Source of the DNA: Cervus elaphus
Taxonomy: Eukaryota > Chordata > Mammalia > Artiodactyla > Cervidae
Reading direction: 5' to 3'
Length of the DNA stretch: 64,000 nt
Assembly: GCF_910594005.1 (NCBI RefSeq)
Contig: NC_057819.1
Span: 121,679,669 to 121,743,668 of the forward strand
The translations under genes and the position numbers were made by a program. Below are positions 34,013 through 45,488 of this stretch, one piece after another. The first letter of the stretch is position 1; each line of letters starts with the position of its first letter. The notes beneath the pieces were generated by a model that was given only the letters and a program-made list of their open reading frames with translations, ran no database searches and was not told the origin of the DNA.

Positions 34013-34789
34013 ACACACTACCACCACCTCTTCTCTTGGGCAGCCTGTGAGGATCTCCGCCCAAATAAACGTTTAAGCACTAGCAAGAGTGTGGACAGAG
34101 TAATCTAGGCTCATCTCTGGCAGAAATTCACATTATGTTTTGTATTGTAGATCTTGAGAACAGTAAAAATATTCTCTCCTTTTTTCTTTTAAAAAATAAT
34201 TCCAAAGTAAGTATGTAAGTAAGTTAGGGAGATACTTTTGTGGATAACATAAATCTAGGAAGGGATAACACTGTTGAATTAGATCTTCAGAGTAAAGAAC
34301 TTGCCTTGACGGAACTGTATTTTCGGTACTTATATATATGAGCTTTTCATAACCATATTCAGATTTAGTATTTGAAAATCCTCTCTATGTTTTGTATAGA
34401 TGTATTTGCACATGTGTGCGCATACATGCATCTGTACACACTCACTTGGATGACCTGTTTCTGTTGTCTTGTTTAAGAATATGTCCACTCTTCTTTAAGG
34501 TAAAAACTCAAAAGAGTGAGGACTGACTGTAACTTCTATTTTCGTACCCAAAGTCTGTATTGCTTAATGTGGCAGTATACAGAAGACAAATCCTGCAATC
34601 AGTTGTTTTGTTGGCACTCAGGTTTCACTGTTTTTACTTTATAACACTTCAGAAATGTTTGTTTTATGTGGGCCCTGTGAGAAGAGGACAGTGCCAAAGT
34701 GTCCTAAACTGATAGAACAAAGGAAGAGAGAGCTGGAGGGAGGTTACCTCCCTTTTCCCCAACCCTGTCCCCATACTTTGTTAAAGAAA

Positions 34790-34890
34790 GTATGTGTGTA
34801 TTAGTCCTGTCTGACTCTTTGGGACCCCGGGACTGTAGCCCTTCAGGCTCCTCTGTCCATGGAATTCTCCAGGCAAGAATACTGAAGTGT
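34790..34890 (-). mobile_element. Bov-tA-type SINE fragment (antisense)
   Basis: Only the tail third is present in reverse orientation: 'agtcctgtctgactctttgg', 'gctcctctgtccatggaatt', 'ctccaggcaagaatactgaa'. The tRNA-like head is missing. Confidence 0.9.
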
Positions 34891-35340
34891 AGGGGATACT
34901 TAAAAGGGTTTCTTTGTTGCAGTTCCTCTAACATCATGGTTTACTGAAAATGCTTATTTCATGAGTGGGTTCAAAGATACACAGATGCTTGTTTCAACCA
35001 AAATGATGATGTTTCTGACCACTGATTGGGAACCACATGAATTTGCCATTGAATTGGGAACATTTTTGATGCCTTTCAGATTTTGTTTCCTTTTTAAAAG
35101 CAATCAAAAAAGACCAATTCAGGGAAATCTAAGACAACAAATCTTGAGAGGAGGCGTAGGCACCTTTTGTTTGTCAGGTCATCCTCTCCCTGGAATCCTT
35201 ATTCTGGGTTGTTCTGTAAGTCATGCCTTGAGCTTTGAAAATGAGCATTGTGCAGATGGTAATGGGGAAGTAAATTAGAGTCTTGGAAAGAGAATTAAGT
35301 TTCCACACTTGTTTCTCAATTCATTTGTTTTGAATTCCAG

Positions 35341-35457
35341 TCTGTTATCCTCCCGGTCCATGACGCTGAACCGTGGTTGGACGAATGCTTGGGGTCGGTT
35401 TTGCAGCAAGACTTTGAAGGCTCCGTGGAGCTCTCCATTTTTAATGATGCCAGTAAG
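35341..35457 (+). CDS. B3GNTL1: B3GNTL1 exon 2
   Basis: 117 nt and 39 codons in phase 0 at both ends: SVILPVHDAEPWLDECLGSV, then LQQDFEGSVELSIFNDASK. This is the start of a family 2 (GT-A fold) glycosyltransferase domain. The first beta strand VILPVHDAE binds the nucleotide in this family, and IFNDAS is the position of the nucleotide-contacting DDGS-type motif. The acceptor is a pyrimidine-rich tract plus TTCCAG and the donor is AAG/GTATTT. The sequence closely follows mammalian B3GNTL1. Despite the gene name (beta-1,3-N-acetylglucosaminyltransferase-like 1), the fold is that of bacterial-type GT2 enzymes and the substrate is, to my knowledge, not firmly established. Confidence 0.95.
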
Positions 35458-35557
35458 GTATTTACAGACTTCCTGTTGGTCATTTGGCCTTAGTGTAAGT
35501 CACCTCTGACCGTTTGGAGGAAAGTTTCCTGACCTGCCAACCTCCTCATACTTTCAG
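35458..35557 (+). other. B3GNTL1: B3GNTL1 intron 2 (100 bp)
   Basis: A very short intron: donor GTATTT, acceptor 'cctcatactttcag'. A possible branch point is CTGAC near 35530. Splicing out exactly 100 bp keeps phase 0 and joins NDASK to DKSMTIIEKW. Confidence 0.9.
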
Positions 35558-35657
35558 GACAAATCCATGACTATCATCGAAAAATGGAAAAAGAAGCTGG
35601 AAGGTTCCGGCATCCTCGTGGTTATTGGAGGGCATGATTCTCCTTCTCCCCGAGGAG
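35558..35657 (+). CDS. B3GNTL1: B3GNTL1 exon 3
   Basis: 100 nt: 33 codons plus one base. It reads DKSMTIIEKWKKKLEGSGIL, then VVIGGHDSPSPRG. The exon covers the second alpha helix and the following strand of the GT-A domain. The segment GGHDSPSPRG lies where the family has a glycine-rich loop before the K/N of the next motif. The donor is GAGGAG/GTCAGT. The leftover G joins the TC of exon 4 to give Val. Confidence 0.95.
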
Positions 35658-35839
35658 GTCAGTAACCGTGTTTAGTTTATTATTCTTATCAACTTATGTA
35701 CTTAAATAGTTTCCTGTTGTTCAAATCTTGGTGAGAAGTATGCTAAGTAATATTAGAGTGTACCACTTATTAAGGACCTGGTAGGCCTGGCTTTCTTCTG
35801 CCTCAGTAAGGATTTGTGTACAACCTCTGCTCATTCTTT

Positions 35840-35992
35840 TTTTTTCACTTTTTATTTTGTATTGGGGTATAGTCAATTAACAATGTTGAGGTACTTTCAG
35901 GTGAACAGTGAAGGGACTCAGCCATACACATACATGTATCCCTTCTCCCCCATACTCCCTTCCCATCCACTCTGCCACATCACATTGAACCC
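35840..35992 (-). mobile_element. L1 3'-end fragment (antisense) with target-site duplication
   Basis: Reverse complement of an artiodactyl L1 3' terminus ('tattttgtattggggtatag', 'caattaacaatgttgaggta', 'actcagccatacacatacat'). It is flanked by the perfect 13-bp repeat CTGCTCATTCTTT (35827-35839 and 35993-36005), which defines a 153-bp insertion 182 bp after exon 3. Confidence 0.85.
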
Positions 35993-36084
35993 CTGCTCAT
36001 TCTTTACTTATTTAGCCTAACAGAAAGCCCTTAAGTGTTTTTATTCCTGGTGCGATTGGTCATTATTGATCATTTCTAATTCTT

Positions 36085-36619
36085 TTTTTAAATTTTATTT
36101 TATTTTTGGCTGTACGGGGTCTTCATTGCCATGTGTGGACTTTCTCTAGTTGTGACCAGCAGGGGCTGCTCTTTGCGGTGCCCTGGCTTCTCACTGTGGA
36201 GGCTTCACTTGTGGAGTATAGGCTCCGAGCACACTGGCTTTAGTAACTGTGGTCTGTGGGCCCTAGAGCATGGGCTCAGTAGTTGTGGCCCATGGACTTA
36301 GGTGCCCCTCGGCATGTGGGGTCTTCCCAGACCAGGGATCAAACCAGTGTCCCCTGCATTTCTAGGCAGATTCTTAACCACTGAACCATCAGGGGAAAAA
36401 AAGTGAAAGTTGCTCAGTTGCCTCCAACTCTTTTCGACCTCAAGCCCACCAGGTTCCTCTGTTCATGGAGTTCTCCAGGCAAGAATACTAGAGTGGGTAG
36501 CCATTCCCTTCTCCAGGGGATCTTTCCAACCCAGGGATTGAACCCAGGTCTCCCACATTGCAGGTGGATTCTTTACCATCTGAGCCACCAGCAAGCCCTG
36601 GACCACCAGGGAAGGCCCC
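36085..36619 (-). mobile_element. CHR-type SINE (antisense), split by a Bov-tA
   Basis: Reverse CHR element: 'ttttatttttggctgtacgg' at the tail side to 'gggatcaaaccagtgtcccc' and 'accactgaaccatcagggg' at the head. The last bases of its head (36599-36619) reappear after the Bov-tA insertion. The repeat TCTAATTCTT flanks the whole unit (36075-36084 and 36620-36629). Confidence 0.85.
36396..36598 (-). mobile_element. Bov-tA-type SINE (antisense) nested in the CHR SINE
   Basis: Reverse Bov-tA from 'gtgaaagttgctcagttgcc' to 'gagccaccagcaagcc'. It duplicated the end of the CHR element: GAACCATCAGGG (36383-36394) and GGACCACCAGGG (36600-36611). Confidence 0.9.
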
Positions 36620-36634
36620 TCTAATTCTTAAAAT

Positions 36635-38090
36635 TCTTTTCTTGTGACATTAGATTTGTTTTTGTCCATTTAAAAAACAGTCTTCTTAAAGAATCAGCTT
36701 TTGGTTTTATTGATTGTTTATATTGTTTTTCTTTTTCCTATTTTTGTCTGTTTTCTATTTCCACTCTGAATTGCACTATTTTCTTCTTTTCTGCTTACTT
36801 TGGGTTTAAGTTATTCTTTTTATAATTCTTAAGGTGAAAGCTGAGGTCACTGGTTTGAGACCTTTCTCATTTTCCCAAACAGGCATCTAGTGATATAAAC
36901 TGTCCCCTAAGTATCGCATTAACATCTCACAAATTCTGATATGTTGTGTTCTAATTTTCATTCAGCTGCAAAATACCTTCTAATATCCCCCTTTGATTTT
37001 TTATTTGATTTATGGATTATTTGAAGTAGAGTATTTAGTTTCCAAATATTTGAGGGATTTTCCAGATATCTTTATATTATTTATTTCTTATTTTAACTCC
37101 TCTGACGTAAGAGAACATACTTTTTTGATGTGAATCTTTTAAGTTTAGTAAGATTTACTTTACAGTCCAGGATAAGGCCTATCTCGGCAAATGTTCTGTG
37201 TGCACTTGACAAGGTTGTGTATCTGCTGGTGTTGGGTGGAGTTTTCTGTAAAGGCAAATCCAGTTGAACACAGTCTTGTTTAAATCTTCTGTATCCTTGC
37301 TGATGCAAGGTCTGCTTGTTTTATCAGTTACTGAGAGGGGGTTTTGAAATCTCCAACTCTAATTGTAGATTTATTATTCTTTCTTGCTGTTCTGTCATTT
37401 TTGGCTTATGTATTTTAAATTTTACTCTGTTAAAATTTGAGACTGCTGTGAAGAATTGACCCCTTCATCATTATGAATAACTCTCCTAATCTCTGGTAAT
37501 GTTCTTTGCTCTGAAATGTACTTTTTTTGATATTAATTTAACTGCTCTGGCTTTATTTTGACTAGTGTTAGCATAGTGTATCTTTTCCATCATTTTTTCT
37601 CTTAACCCATTCCTGTCTTTATATTTAAAGGGTGCCATTATAGATTCTTGTAGGGGCTTCCCAGTTGGCGCTAGTGGTAAAGAACCTGCCTGCCAATGCA
37701 GGAGATTTAAGAGCCATGAGTTCAATCCCTGGGTCAGGAAGATCCCCTAGTGGAGGGCATGGTAATGCACCCCAGTATTCTTGCCTGGAGAATCCCATGG
37801 CCAGAGGAGCCTGGCGGGCTACAGTCCATAGGGTCACAAAGAGTCGGGCGTGACTGAAGCGACTTAGCATGCACGCACACGTAGACAACATATGATCATG
37901 CTTTTTAAATTGAATCTGACAATCTCTGCCTTTCAACTGGGATGTTTACATTAGATACATGTAATGTGATTATTGATATGGTTAGATCTGAATCTCTCTT
38001 CTTGCTATTATTTTGTTAGTCATATCTGTTCTTCACTCCATTTTCCTCTTTTTCTGCCTTTGTTTGGGTTAATCAAATATCTTTTATAAC
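36635..38090 (-). mobile_element. L1 LINE fragment (antisense), mid-ORF2 region
   Basis: AT-rich sequence reading as the reverse complement of an L1 ORF2 central portion ('aagaatcagcttttggtttt', 'cacaaattctgatatgttgt', 'tgatgcaaggtctgcttgtt'). It is interrupted by a plus-strand Bov-tA at 37653-37880. No intact frame remains. Confidence 0.75.
37653..37880 (+). mobile_element. Bov-tA-type SINE
   Basis: A plus-strand copy: 'ggggcttcccagttggcgct', 'ctgccaatgcaggagattta', 'gaagatcccctagtggaggg', 'gagtcgggcgtgactgaagc'. It is inserted into the L1 fragment. Confidence 0.95.
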
Positions 38091-39410
38091 AGTGTTTTTG
38101 AAATATAATTTATATACCACATAAGTCATCCATCAAAATGTATAATCAAGTTGTTTTTAAGTAGGTTCACAGATGTGTGCAACCACCACCACAGTCAATT
38201 TTAGAGCATTTTCATCACCTCAAAAAGGAATCCTGCATCCTCTAGTTATCACTCTCCATGCCTGTTCCTCCCAGTTATATGCAACCACTGATTTGCTTTC
38301 TGTCTATAGAGTTGCCTATTTTGGACATTTCAGATAAACTGAATAATATAATATGTGTTATTTTTGTGACTGGTTTCTTTCATTTTTCAGTGTTTCTAAG
38401 GTTCATGTTGAGGCATATATTAGTACTTCATTCCTTTTTACAAGAGAATAATGTTTAATGGTATAGGTGTACCACATTTTGTTTATCCATTCACCAGTTG
38501 AGGCACATTTGGGTTGGTCTACTTTTAGGCTGTTGTGAAGCATGCTAGTGTAAACATTTGTGTATAAATTTTTGTTTGAACACAGGTTTTCAGTTTCTTT
38601 GGGTATACACCTTGTCGTTGTATTGCTGGGTCATATTGTAATTCTTTGTTTTAACATATTGAGGAACTGCCGGACTATTTTCCACATTGGCTGCACCATT
38701 TTACAGTGCCACCAGCCATGTATGAAGGTTCCAGTTTCTCCACATCCTCACCAACACTTCTTATTTTCTGGGTTTATTTTTGTTATGGCCATTCTAGTGG
38801 GTATGAAATGGTTTCTCATCTCATTGTGGTTTTGATTTGCTCTTTCCTTCTGACTAATGATATGGAACCTCTTTTTGTGTTTGTGTTGGCCATTTGTATA
38901 TCGTCTTAGGAGAAATGTTTATTCAAGTCATTTTCAAATTTGTGCATTTTAAAATTTGATTGTCTTTTTTGTTGTTGAGCTGCAAGTTATTTACATATTC
39001 TAGATACTAGACTCTTATCAGATATATGATTTGCAGATATTTTCTTTGGGTTGGGCTGTCTTTGGGTTGTCTTCGCACTCTCCTGAGAATATCCTTTGAT
39101 GCACAAAAGTTATAATTTTGATGAAATCCAATTTATTCTTGTTGTCATTACATGTACTTTTGGTGTCATATCTAAAAAAATCATTGCCAAATCAAAGTCA
39201 TGAAGATTTACTCCTTTGTTTTTTTCAAAGAATTTTATAATTTGAGCTTTTCTATATGGGTGTTTGTTCCATTTTGAGTTCATTTTTTATATAGTGTAAA
39301 GTAAGTATAACTTCATTCCTTTGCATGTAGATGTTGAGCTGTTCTGACAGTATTTGTTGCAGACTATTCTTTCTTCATTGAAAGTCTTGGTACCCTTTTG
39401 AAAATCAGTT

Positions 39411-40142
39411 CAGTTCAGTTGCTCAGTCATGTCCTACTCTTTGTGACCCCATGGACTGCAGCATGCCAGGCTTTCCTGTCCTTCACCAACTCCTGGAGCT
39501 TACTTAAACTCATATCCATTGAGTCGGTGATGCCATCCAACCATCTCATCCTCTGTCATTCCCTTCTCCTCCTGTCTTCAATCTTTCCCAGCATCAGGGT
39601 CTTTTCAAATGAGTCAGTTCTTTGCATCAGGTGGTCAAAGTATTGGAGTTTCAGCTTCAACATGAGTCCTTCTAATTCAGGACTGATTTCCTTTAGGGTT
39701 GACTGGTTGGATCTCCTTGTAGTCCAAGTGACTCTCAAGAGTCTTCTCCAACACACAGTTCAAAAGCATCAATTCTTCAGCACTCAGCTTTCTTTAGTGT
39801 CCAACTCTCACATCCATGCATGACTATTGGAAAAACCGTAGCTTTAACTAGATGGACCTTTGTTGGCAAAGTAATGTCTCTGCTTTTTAATAGGCTGTCT
39901 AGGTTGGTCATAACGTTTCTTCCCAGGAGCAAGCGTCTTTTAATTTCATGGCTGCAGTCACCATCTGCAGTGATTTTGAAGCCCCCAGAAATAAAGTTTG
40001 TCACTGTTTACATTGTTTCCCCGTGTATTTGCCGTGAAGTGATGGGACCAGATGCTATGATCTTAGTTTTCTGAATGTTGAGTTTTAAGCCAATTTTTTA
40101 CTCTCGTCTTTCACTTTCATCAACTAAAGAGGCTCTTTAGTT
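39411..40142 (-). mobile_element. BovB LINE (antisense) nested in L1, with target-site duplication
   Basis: A 732-bp BovB 3' half in reverse orientation, from 'cagttcagttgctcagtcat' to 'aaagaggctctttagtt'. The host L1 repeats TTTTGAAAATCAGTT (39396-39410) and, slightly diverged, CTTTGAAAATTAGTT (40143-40157) on either side. Confidence 0.92.
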
Positions 40143-40316
40143 CTTTGAAAATTAGTTGCTGGAAATGAATGCCATTTCTGGACTCTAAAGCCAGTAAGTG
40201 CCACACTGTTTTGATTACTATAGCTTTGTGGTAGGTTTTGATATTGGGAAGTATGAGTCTTTCAACTTTGTTTTCCTTTCTCAAAATTGTTTTATAATTT
40301 CATATGAACTTTGGGT

Positions 40317-40532
40317 GGGCTTCTCAGGTGGCCCTAGTGGTGAAGAATTCACCTGCCAATGCAGGAGACACGAGTTCAATCCCTGGGTCAGGAAGATTCC
40401 CCAGAGGAGGGCATGACAACCCACTCCAGTATTCTTGCCTGGAGAATCCCATGGACAGAGGAGCCTGGTGGGCTACAGTCCATAGGGTCACAAAGAACTG
40501 CACACAACTGAAGCGACTAAGCATGCACACAT
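40317..40532 (+). mobile_element. Bov-tA-type SINE nested in L1
   Basis: A plus-strand copy from 'gggcttctcaggtggcccta' to 'ctgaagcgactaagcatgca'. The flanks resemble each other (TGAACTTTGGGT before, TGAACCTTAGGGT after), consistent with a target-site duplication. Confidence 0.95.
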
Positions 40533-41865
40533 CCGTGAACCTTAGGGTCAGTTTTTCCATGTTTTTAAGAAGGACCATTAGAATTTTGATGGGGGATGGC
40601 ACTGAATCTGTAGATCTATTTGGTTTGTATTATCACTTTAACAGTAGTTAAGACTTCCAGTTTGTGAACACAGAGTGTCTGTCCTTAGGTCTTCTTTGGT
40701 TTCTTTTATCAATGCTTTGTAATTTTCAAGGTACAAGTATTTCACCTCTTTGGTTAAATTAATTCTTCAGCATTTGTTTTTTCATTGATACTGTGAATGG
40801 AATTGTCTTTTTAATTTCCTTCTCAGATTGTTCATTATTAGTGTAAAGGGAAACTGATTTTCTTGCATGTTGATCTTGTATCCTGAAACTTTGCTGTACT
40901 TGTTTATTAGCTCTAGCAGTTATTTTGTGTGTGAATTTTTAGGATTTTCTATATTTAAGATCATGTCATCTGCAACTGATTAGTTTTACTTCTTCCTTTT
41001 AATTGGTTGGTTTATTTCTTTTTCTGTCTAATTGCTCCAGCTAGAACTTCCAGTGTTTAGTAAGAGTGGGGAGAGGAGACATCTTTGTCTTGACCCTGAT
41101 CTTAGGGGGAAAGCTTGTGGTATTTCACTTTTGAGTGTAGTGTTAGCTGTGGATTTTATAAATACTGATTTATAATCATGCTGAGGAAGTTCCCTTCAAT
41201 TGATAGTTTATTGACTGTGTTTTTCTTAATCATGAAAGAAGATTTTGTCCATCCTTTTTTCTGTATCAGTTGAGATGATCATATTGGTTTTTTCCCTTCA
41301 ATTCTATTACAGTAATATGTTAACATTGATTGATTTCATATGATGAACTACCCTTGCATTACTGGAATAAATCCCACTGGGTCATGGTGTATAATCTTTC
41401 TAATATGCTGCTAGCTTTAGTTTGCTAGTATTTTGTTGAAGAGTTCTATAAAGATATTCATAAGGGATATTGGTATGTAGTTTTCTTTGGATGTATCTGT
41501 CTGGCTATAGTATCAGAGTAACGCTGGCTTCATAGAATGAGTTAAGAAGTGTTTTCTTTTCTTCTTTTTTATTTTTGGATGAGTTTGAGAAGGATTGTTG
41601 TTAATTCTCTAAATGTTTTGTAGAATTCATTAGTGAAACCATCTGATCCTAGCCTTTTTGTTGGGGGATTTTGATTACTGATTCAGCCTCTGTTTTTGTT
41701 ATAGGTTTGTTCAGATATTTTATTTCTTCTTGAGTTAGTTTTGGTAGTGTGTTTATAGAAATTTGTATTTTTCATCTAAATTTCTAATTTGTTGGCATAT
41801 AATTGTTCATAATATTCAATTATTATCTTTTTAGGCTTTTGTTAAGTTCAGTAGTAATGTGCACA

Positions 41866-41961
41866 CTTTTTTTGGGCCATGCTTCACAGCTTGTGGGATC
41901 AAACCCACACCCCCTGCAGTGGAAGTGCAGAGTCAACCACTGGACCGCCAGGGAAGTCCCC
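41866..41961 (-). mobile_element. CHR-type SINE head fragment (antisense) in L1
   Basis: A short reverse CHR piece: 'tttttttgggccatgcttca', 'gggatcaaacccacaccccc', 'ccactggaccgccagggaag'. It interrupts the long L1. Confidence 0.75.
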
Positions 41962-42307
41962 CCACTTTCATTTTTAATTTTAGTAATTTGAAGCATCTTT
42001 GTTCTTAGTGTACCTAAAGGTTTGTCAATGTTGTTGATCTTTTCAAAGAACCAACTTTTGGTTTCATTGAGTCTCACTTTTTTTTTTTCACTCTCTATTT
42101 CATTTGTCTCTGCTCTGATCCTTTTATTATTTCTTTCCTTCTGCTAGCTGTTTGTTTAGTTTGTTCTTCTTTTTCTAGTTCCTTAAGGTATAAAATTAGG
42201 TTGTTGATTTGAGATCTCTTTTATGTAGACATTTATAGCTTTAAATTTTCCTCTGAGCACTGATTTTGCAGCCTCCTATATGTTTTGGTATGCTGTGTTT
42301 TTATTTT

Positions 42308-42645
42308 GGGGCTTCCCTGGCAGCTCAGCTGGTAAAGAATCCACCTGCAGTGCAGGAGACCTTGGTTTGATTTCTGGGTTGAGAAGATCTCTTGGAAAAG
42401 GGATAGACTACCCATTCCGGTATTCTTGGGCTTCCGTGGTGGCTCAGACAGTAAAGAGTCCACCTGCGATGCGGGAGACCTGGGTTCGATCCCTGGGTTG
42501 GGAAGATCCCCTGGAGGAGGGCATGGCAAGCCACTCCAGTATTCTTGCCTGGAGAATCCTCATGGACAGAGGAGCCTGGTGGCCTGCAGTCCATAGGGTC
42601 ACAGAGAGTCGGAAACGACTGAAACAGCTAAGTGCAGCACATTAG
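42308..42645 (+). mobile_element. Bov-A2-type dimeric SINE
   Basis: Two Bov-A-type monomers in tandem. The first ('gggcttccctggcagctcag' to 'ccattccggtattctt') is short, and the second starts immediately ('gggcttccgtggtggctcag') and carries the full tail to 'gactgaaacagctaagtgca'. Confidence 0.9.
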
Positions 42646-43697
42646 GTCTTTGAACATATTTATAGTGGTTACTTTGAGGTCTTTGTTAGATCAAACACCT
42701 GATGCTCTCGCTGGAAGTTTCTGTGCCTCTTCTTATTTGGTGTCTGGGTCGTGCGTTCTTGTTTCTTCACATGTCTCCTAATTTTGTTAGACACTGGACA
42801 CATTAGATAACATGTCCCAGGTACTGGTTTCCCCTCTGTCTAAGGGTTGTTACCCTTACTGACTTGTTTGCTTGTAAAGTGACTGCTCGGATCGCTTCAG
42901 TAAAGTCCGCTCCCCTGTGCCCGCAGCGTGAAACCTCTCGTGCTCTGTCTCAGGAGCGCAGCGCCGGGTGAGCCCACAGTCATCCTGAGGGGGCAGTGGT
43001 GTGGGCTGGCCTGTCTTTCCCTGACCGCACCCAGCTGTCAAGCTCCGCTTACTGCCGACTGCTTTGCTGTTTTCAGCTATACCTAGGGGCGTAAAAATAA
43101 TTCAAGTGAATTCAAGCTCCTTCAAAGGAATAGTTCTTGAGGTCAGTGTTTAGTTTGTTCTGACCCCGGGAGGGCTCTTCCCAGCTGTCTCTTACCCGTT
43201 TATGTTTGACAAACTGGTCGTCCCACAGCTTAACCTGTATGGTTGATGAATCTATCAATTGCCTCTTCCGGCGGCCTTTACTTCTGATTTGAGTGTACCC
43301 CAGGACTTAAACTTCACACCCTATTGCAAGTGAAGTAGGGGAAGGGCAGCAACCCCTTATCTCTCTTCATATGAACCGCCTACCCCACAAGCCAGGGCAA
43401 GGGCATTTGGGTCCCCAGTTTTCTTGGTGATACTGCACCCAAGGGAGACAGAGCATCCAATGCAGCATGGGGGCTGGTGGGAAAAGGGAGCCCCACTTTT
43501 AAACTGCACTTGCCTGGGCCTCAACCTCAGCAACAGGTACCTGGAGTCAGGATGAGAAATGTCGATGCCCTGTCTCTTCCAGGAAAACAGCTTTTGAGAG
43601 GCCAAGCAGAAAGGGAAGCTTGTATTTTTGGCTATACCTGTCTAGGGTGGGTTTCCTCCTTAGGGGAAGGGAAGGAGCAGATCTTAGCTCAAATATC

Positions 43698-44494
43698 TTG
43701 TTGTTGTTCAGTCACTCAGTTGTATCCAACTCTTTGCGACCCCATGGACTATAGCGTGGACTGCAGCCAGACTTCTCTGTCTTTCACCATCTCCTGGAGT
43801 TTGTTCAGACCCATGTCCATTGTCGTCAGTGATGCCATCCAATCATCTCATCCCCTAACGTCCTCTTTTCCTGCCTTCAATCTTTCCCAGGATTCAGGGT
43901 CCTTTCCAGTAAGTCGGCTCTTTGCATCATGTGGCCAAAGTATTGGAACTTCAGCTTCAGCATCAGTCCTTCCAGTGAATATTCAGGGTTGATTTCCTTT
44001 AGGATTGACTGTTTTGATCTCCTTGCAGTTCAAGAGACTCTCAAGAGTCTTCTCTAGTGCCACAGTTCAAAAGCATCAAGTCTTTGGCGCTCAGCCTTCT
44101 TTATGGTCCAACTCTCACATTCATGCATGACTACTGGAAAAACCATAGCTTTGACTAGATGGACTTTTGTTGGCAAAGTGATGTCTCTGCTTTTTAATAT
44201 GCTGTCTAGGTTTGTCATAGCTTTTCTTCCAAGGAGCAAGCGTCTTTTAATTTCATGGTTGAAGTCACCGTCCACAGAGATTTTGGAGCCCAAGAAAATA
44301 AAGGCTGTCACTGTTTCCCCGTCTATTTGCCGTGAAGTGGTGGGACTGGATGCCATGATCTTAGTACTTTGAATGTTGAGTTTTAAGCCAGCTGTTTCGC
44401 TCTCCTCTTTTACCTTTATCAACAGGCTCTCTAGTTCCTCTTCCCTTTCTGCCATAAGGGTAGTGTCATCTGCATATCTGAGGTTTTTGATATT
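43698..44494 (-). mobile_element. BovB LINE (antisense), 3' half
   Basis: About 800 bp of reverse BovB from 'cttgttgttgttcagtcact' to 'gcatatctgaggtttttgat'. On the minus strand it still encodes an open stretch with ISVDGDFNHEIKRRLLLGRK and KSRDITLPTKVHLVKAMVF, but it lacks the catalytic ADD half and shows a small internal duplication near 43750 ('ggactatagcgtggactgca'). Confidence 0.93.
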
Positions 44495-45471
44495 ACTATT
44501 ACTGAGTTTTAGTAGATTTTCTTGAATAAAAATTTTTTTTTCATTTGCTTGGTGCCCTTAGGGTCATTTCCAGAGACTGTAAATGGTTGGGTTTTTAAAA
44601 ATAAGTTTCACCAGTTTTGCTGGCAAGCGGCTGTGGAGCTCTGCATGCTATCATACCAGCTCCAATCAAAATTCCTTCTGGTTCTACTTCATCTTCTTTG
44701 TTGACTTATTAGTTACAGTTCTCTTTTTTGCTGTTTTAATGGTTGATTTGAGTTTATAGTATGTACAACTTATCAAGTTCAATCCCTCAAATGTGTGTAG
44801 AACTTCATGTATAGTGTGAGAACTGAACAGTGCATGTCCATTTCTCCCTTCCTACCTTTTTTGAGGCTGTTGTCATGCATTCTACTTTTACATGTGCTGT
44901 AGACCCCACAAATGTTGGTATTAACTTAAACAGTCAATCATCTTTTTAAGAGATTGAAATAAGAAAGAAAATTACTCATTTACTCATATAATTGTGGTTT
45001 TCAGTGCTCTTCATTTCTTTGAATAGAGCCAGATGCCCATCTGCTTTTCCTTCTGCCTGAAGGACTTTTTAAAACATTTCTTGCAGTGATGGTCTGTTGG
45101 CAGTGAATTCTTACACCTCTTGTATGCCTTTATCTGGTGCATTTGAGTGTTGGCTGGTGAATCCTGTGATGAAGAAATTTCATCACAAGCTTTATTATCC
45201 TTCCTTTAGTCACTGCTTCTGCCTCCACAGCCCTTCCCCATTCAGGTGAGCTTGTCTCTTGGGTAAGCTGCCTGTATGCTTTTGCCTTCCTCCCTTTTGC
45301 TTCCCTTCCGTTCGTCCTTCCATCTTCCTCTGTTCCTTTTCAGAGTGGACGGGGAGAAGAGAAGGAGGAGGCCTTAGGTGGCTGGTCTTGTGTATTTGTG
45401 GGAGCAGCTTCTCCCATCCTGTGCTGCCTCCTTCTGCGGCTTTTTGCTTCACAGTGATGGAGGGACGGGGC

Positions 45472-45488
45472 GGGGGGGGGGGGGGGGG
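45472..45488 (+). repeat. Poly-G run (17 G)
   Basis: Seventeen guanines, preceded by GGGACGGGGC, in B3GNTL1 intron 3. It is a C-run in antisense and a likely site of sequencing or length instability. Confidence 0.9.

Larger units (their letters stand above)
33747..35340 (+). other. B3GNTL1: B3GNTL1 intron 1
   Basis: A 1.6-kb intron from donor GTAGGT to acceptor 'tgaattccag'. Its first 270 bp are a pyrimidine-rich tract, listed separately. A truncated Bov-tA lies at 34790-34890. The remainder is AT-rich with no recognisable element. Confidence 0.85.
38091..42307 (-). mobile_element. Long L1 LINE (antisense), 3' UTR to mid-ORF2
   Basis: A second, older L1 copy read backwards. The 3' UTR ('atgtgtgcaaccaccaccac') and ORF2 C-terminus ('tggctgcaccattttacagt', 'ccagccatgtatgaaggttc') lie near 38.1-38.8 kb. 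The reverse transcriptase half follows (41.0-42.1 kb), to the central ORF2 at 42.3 kb. It is broken by a BovB, a Bov-tA and a CHR fragment. Many stops; non-functional. Confidence 0.8.

Noticed and set aside
44054..44455. 133-codon minus-strand open frame resembling a reverse transcriptase
   Set aside because: It is the residual 3' frame of an antisense BovB lacking the catalytic half, so it is annotated as part of the mobile element and not as a gene.
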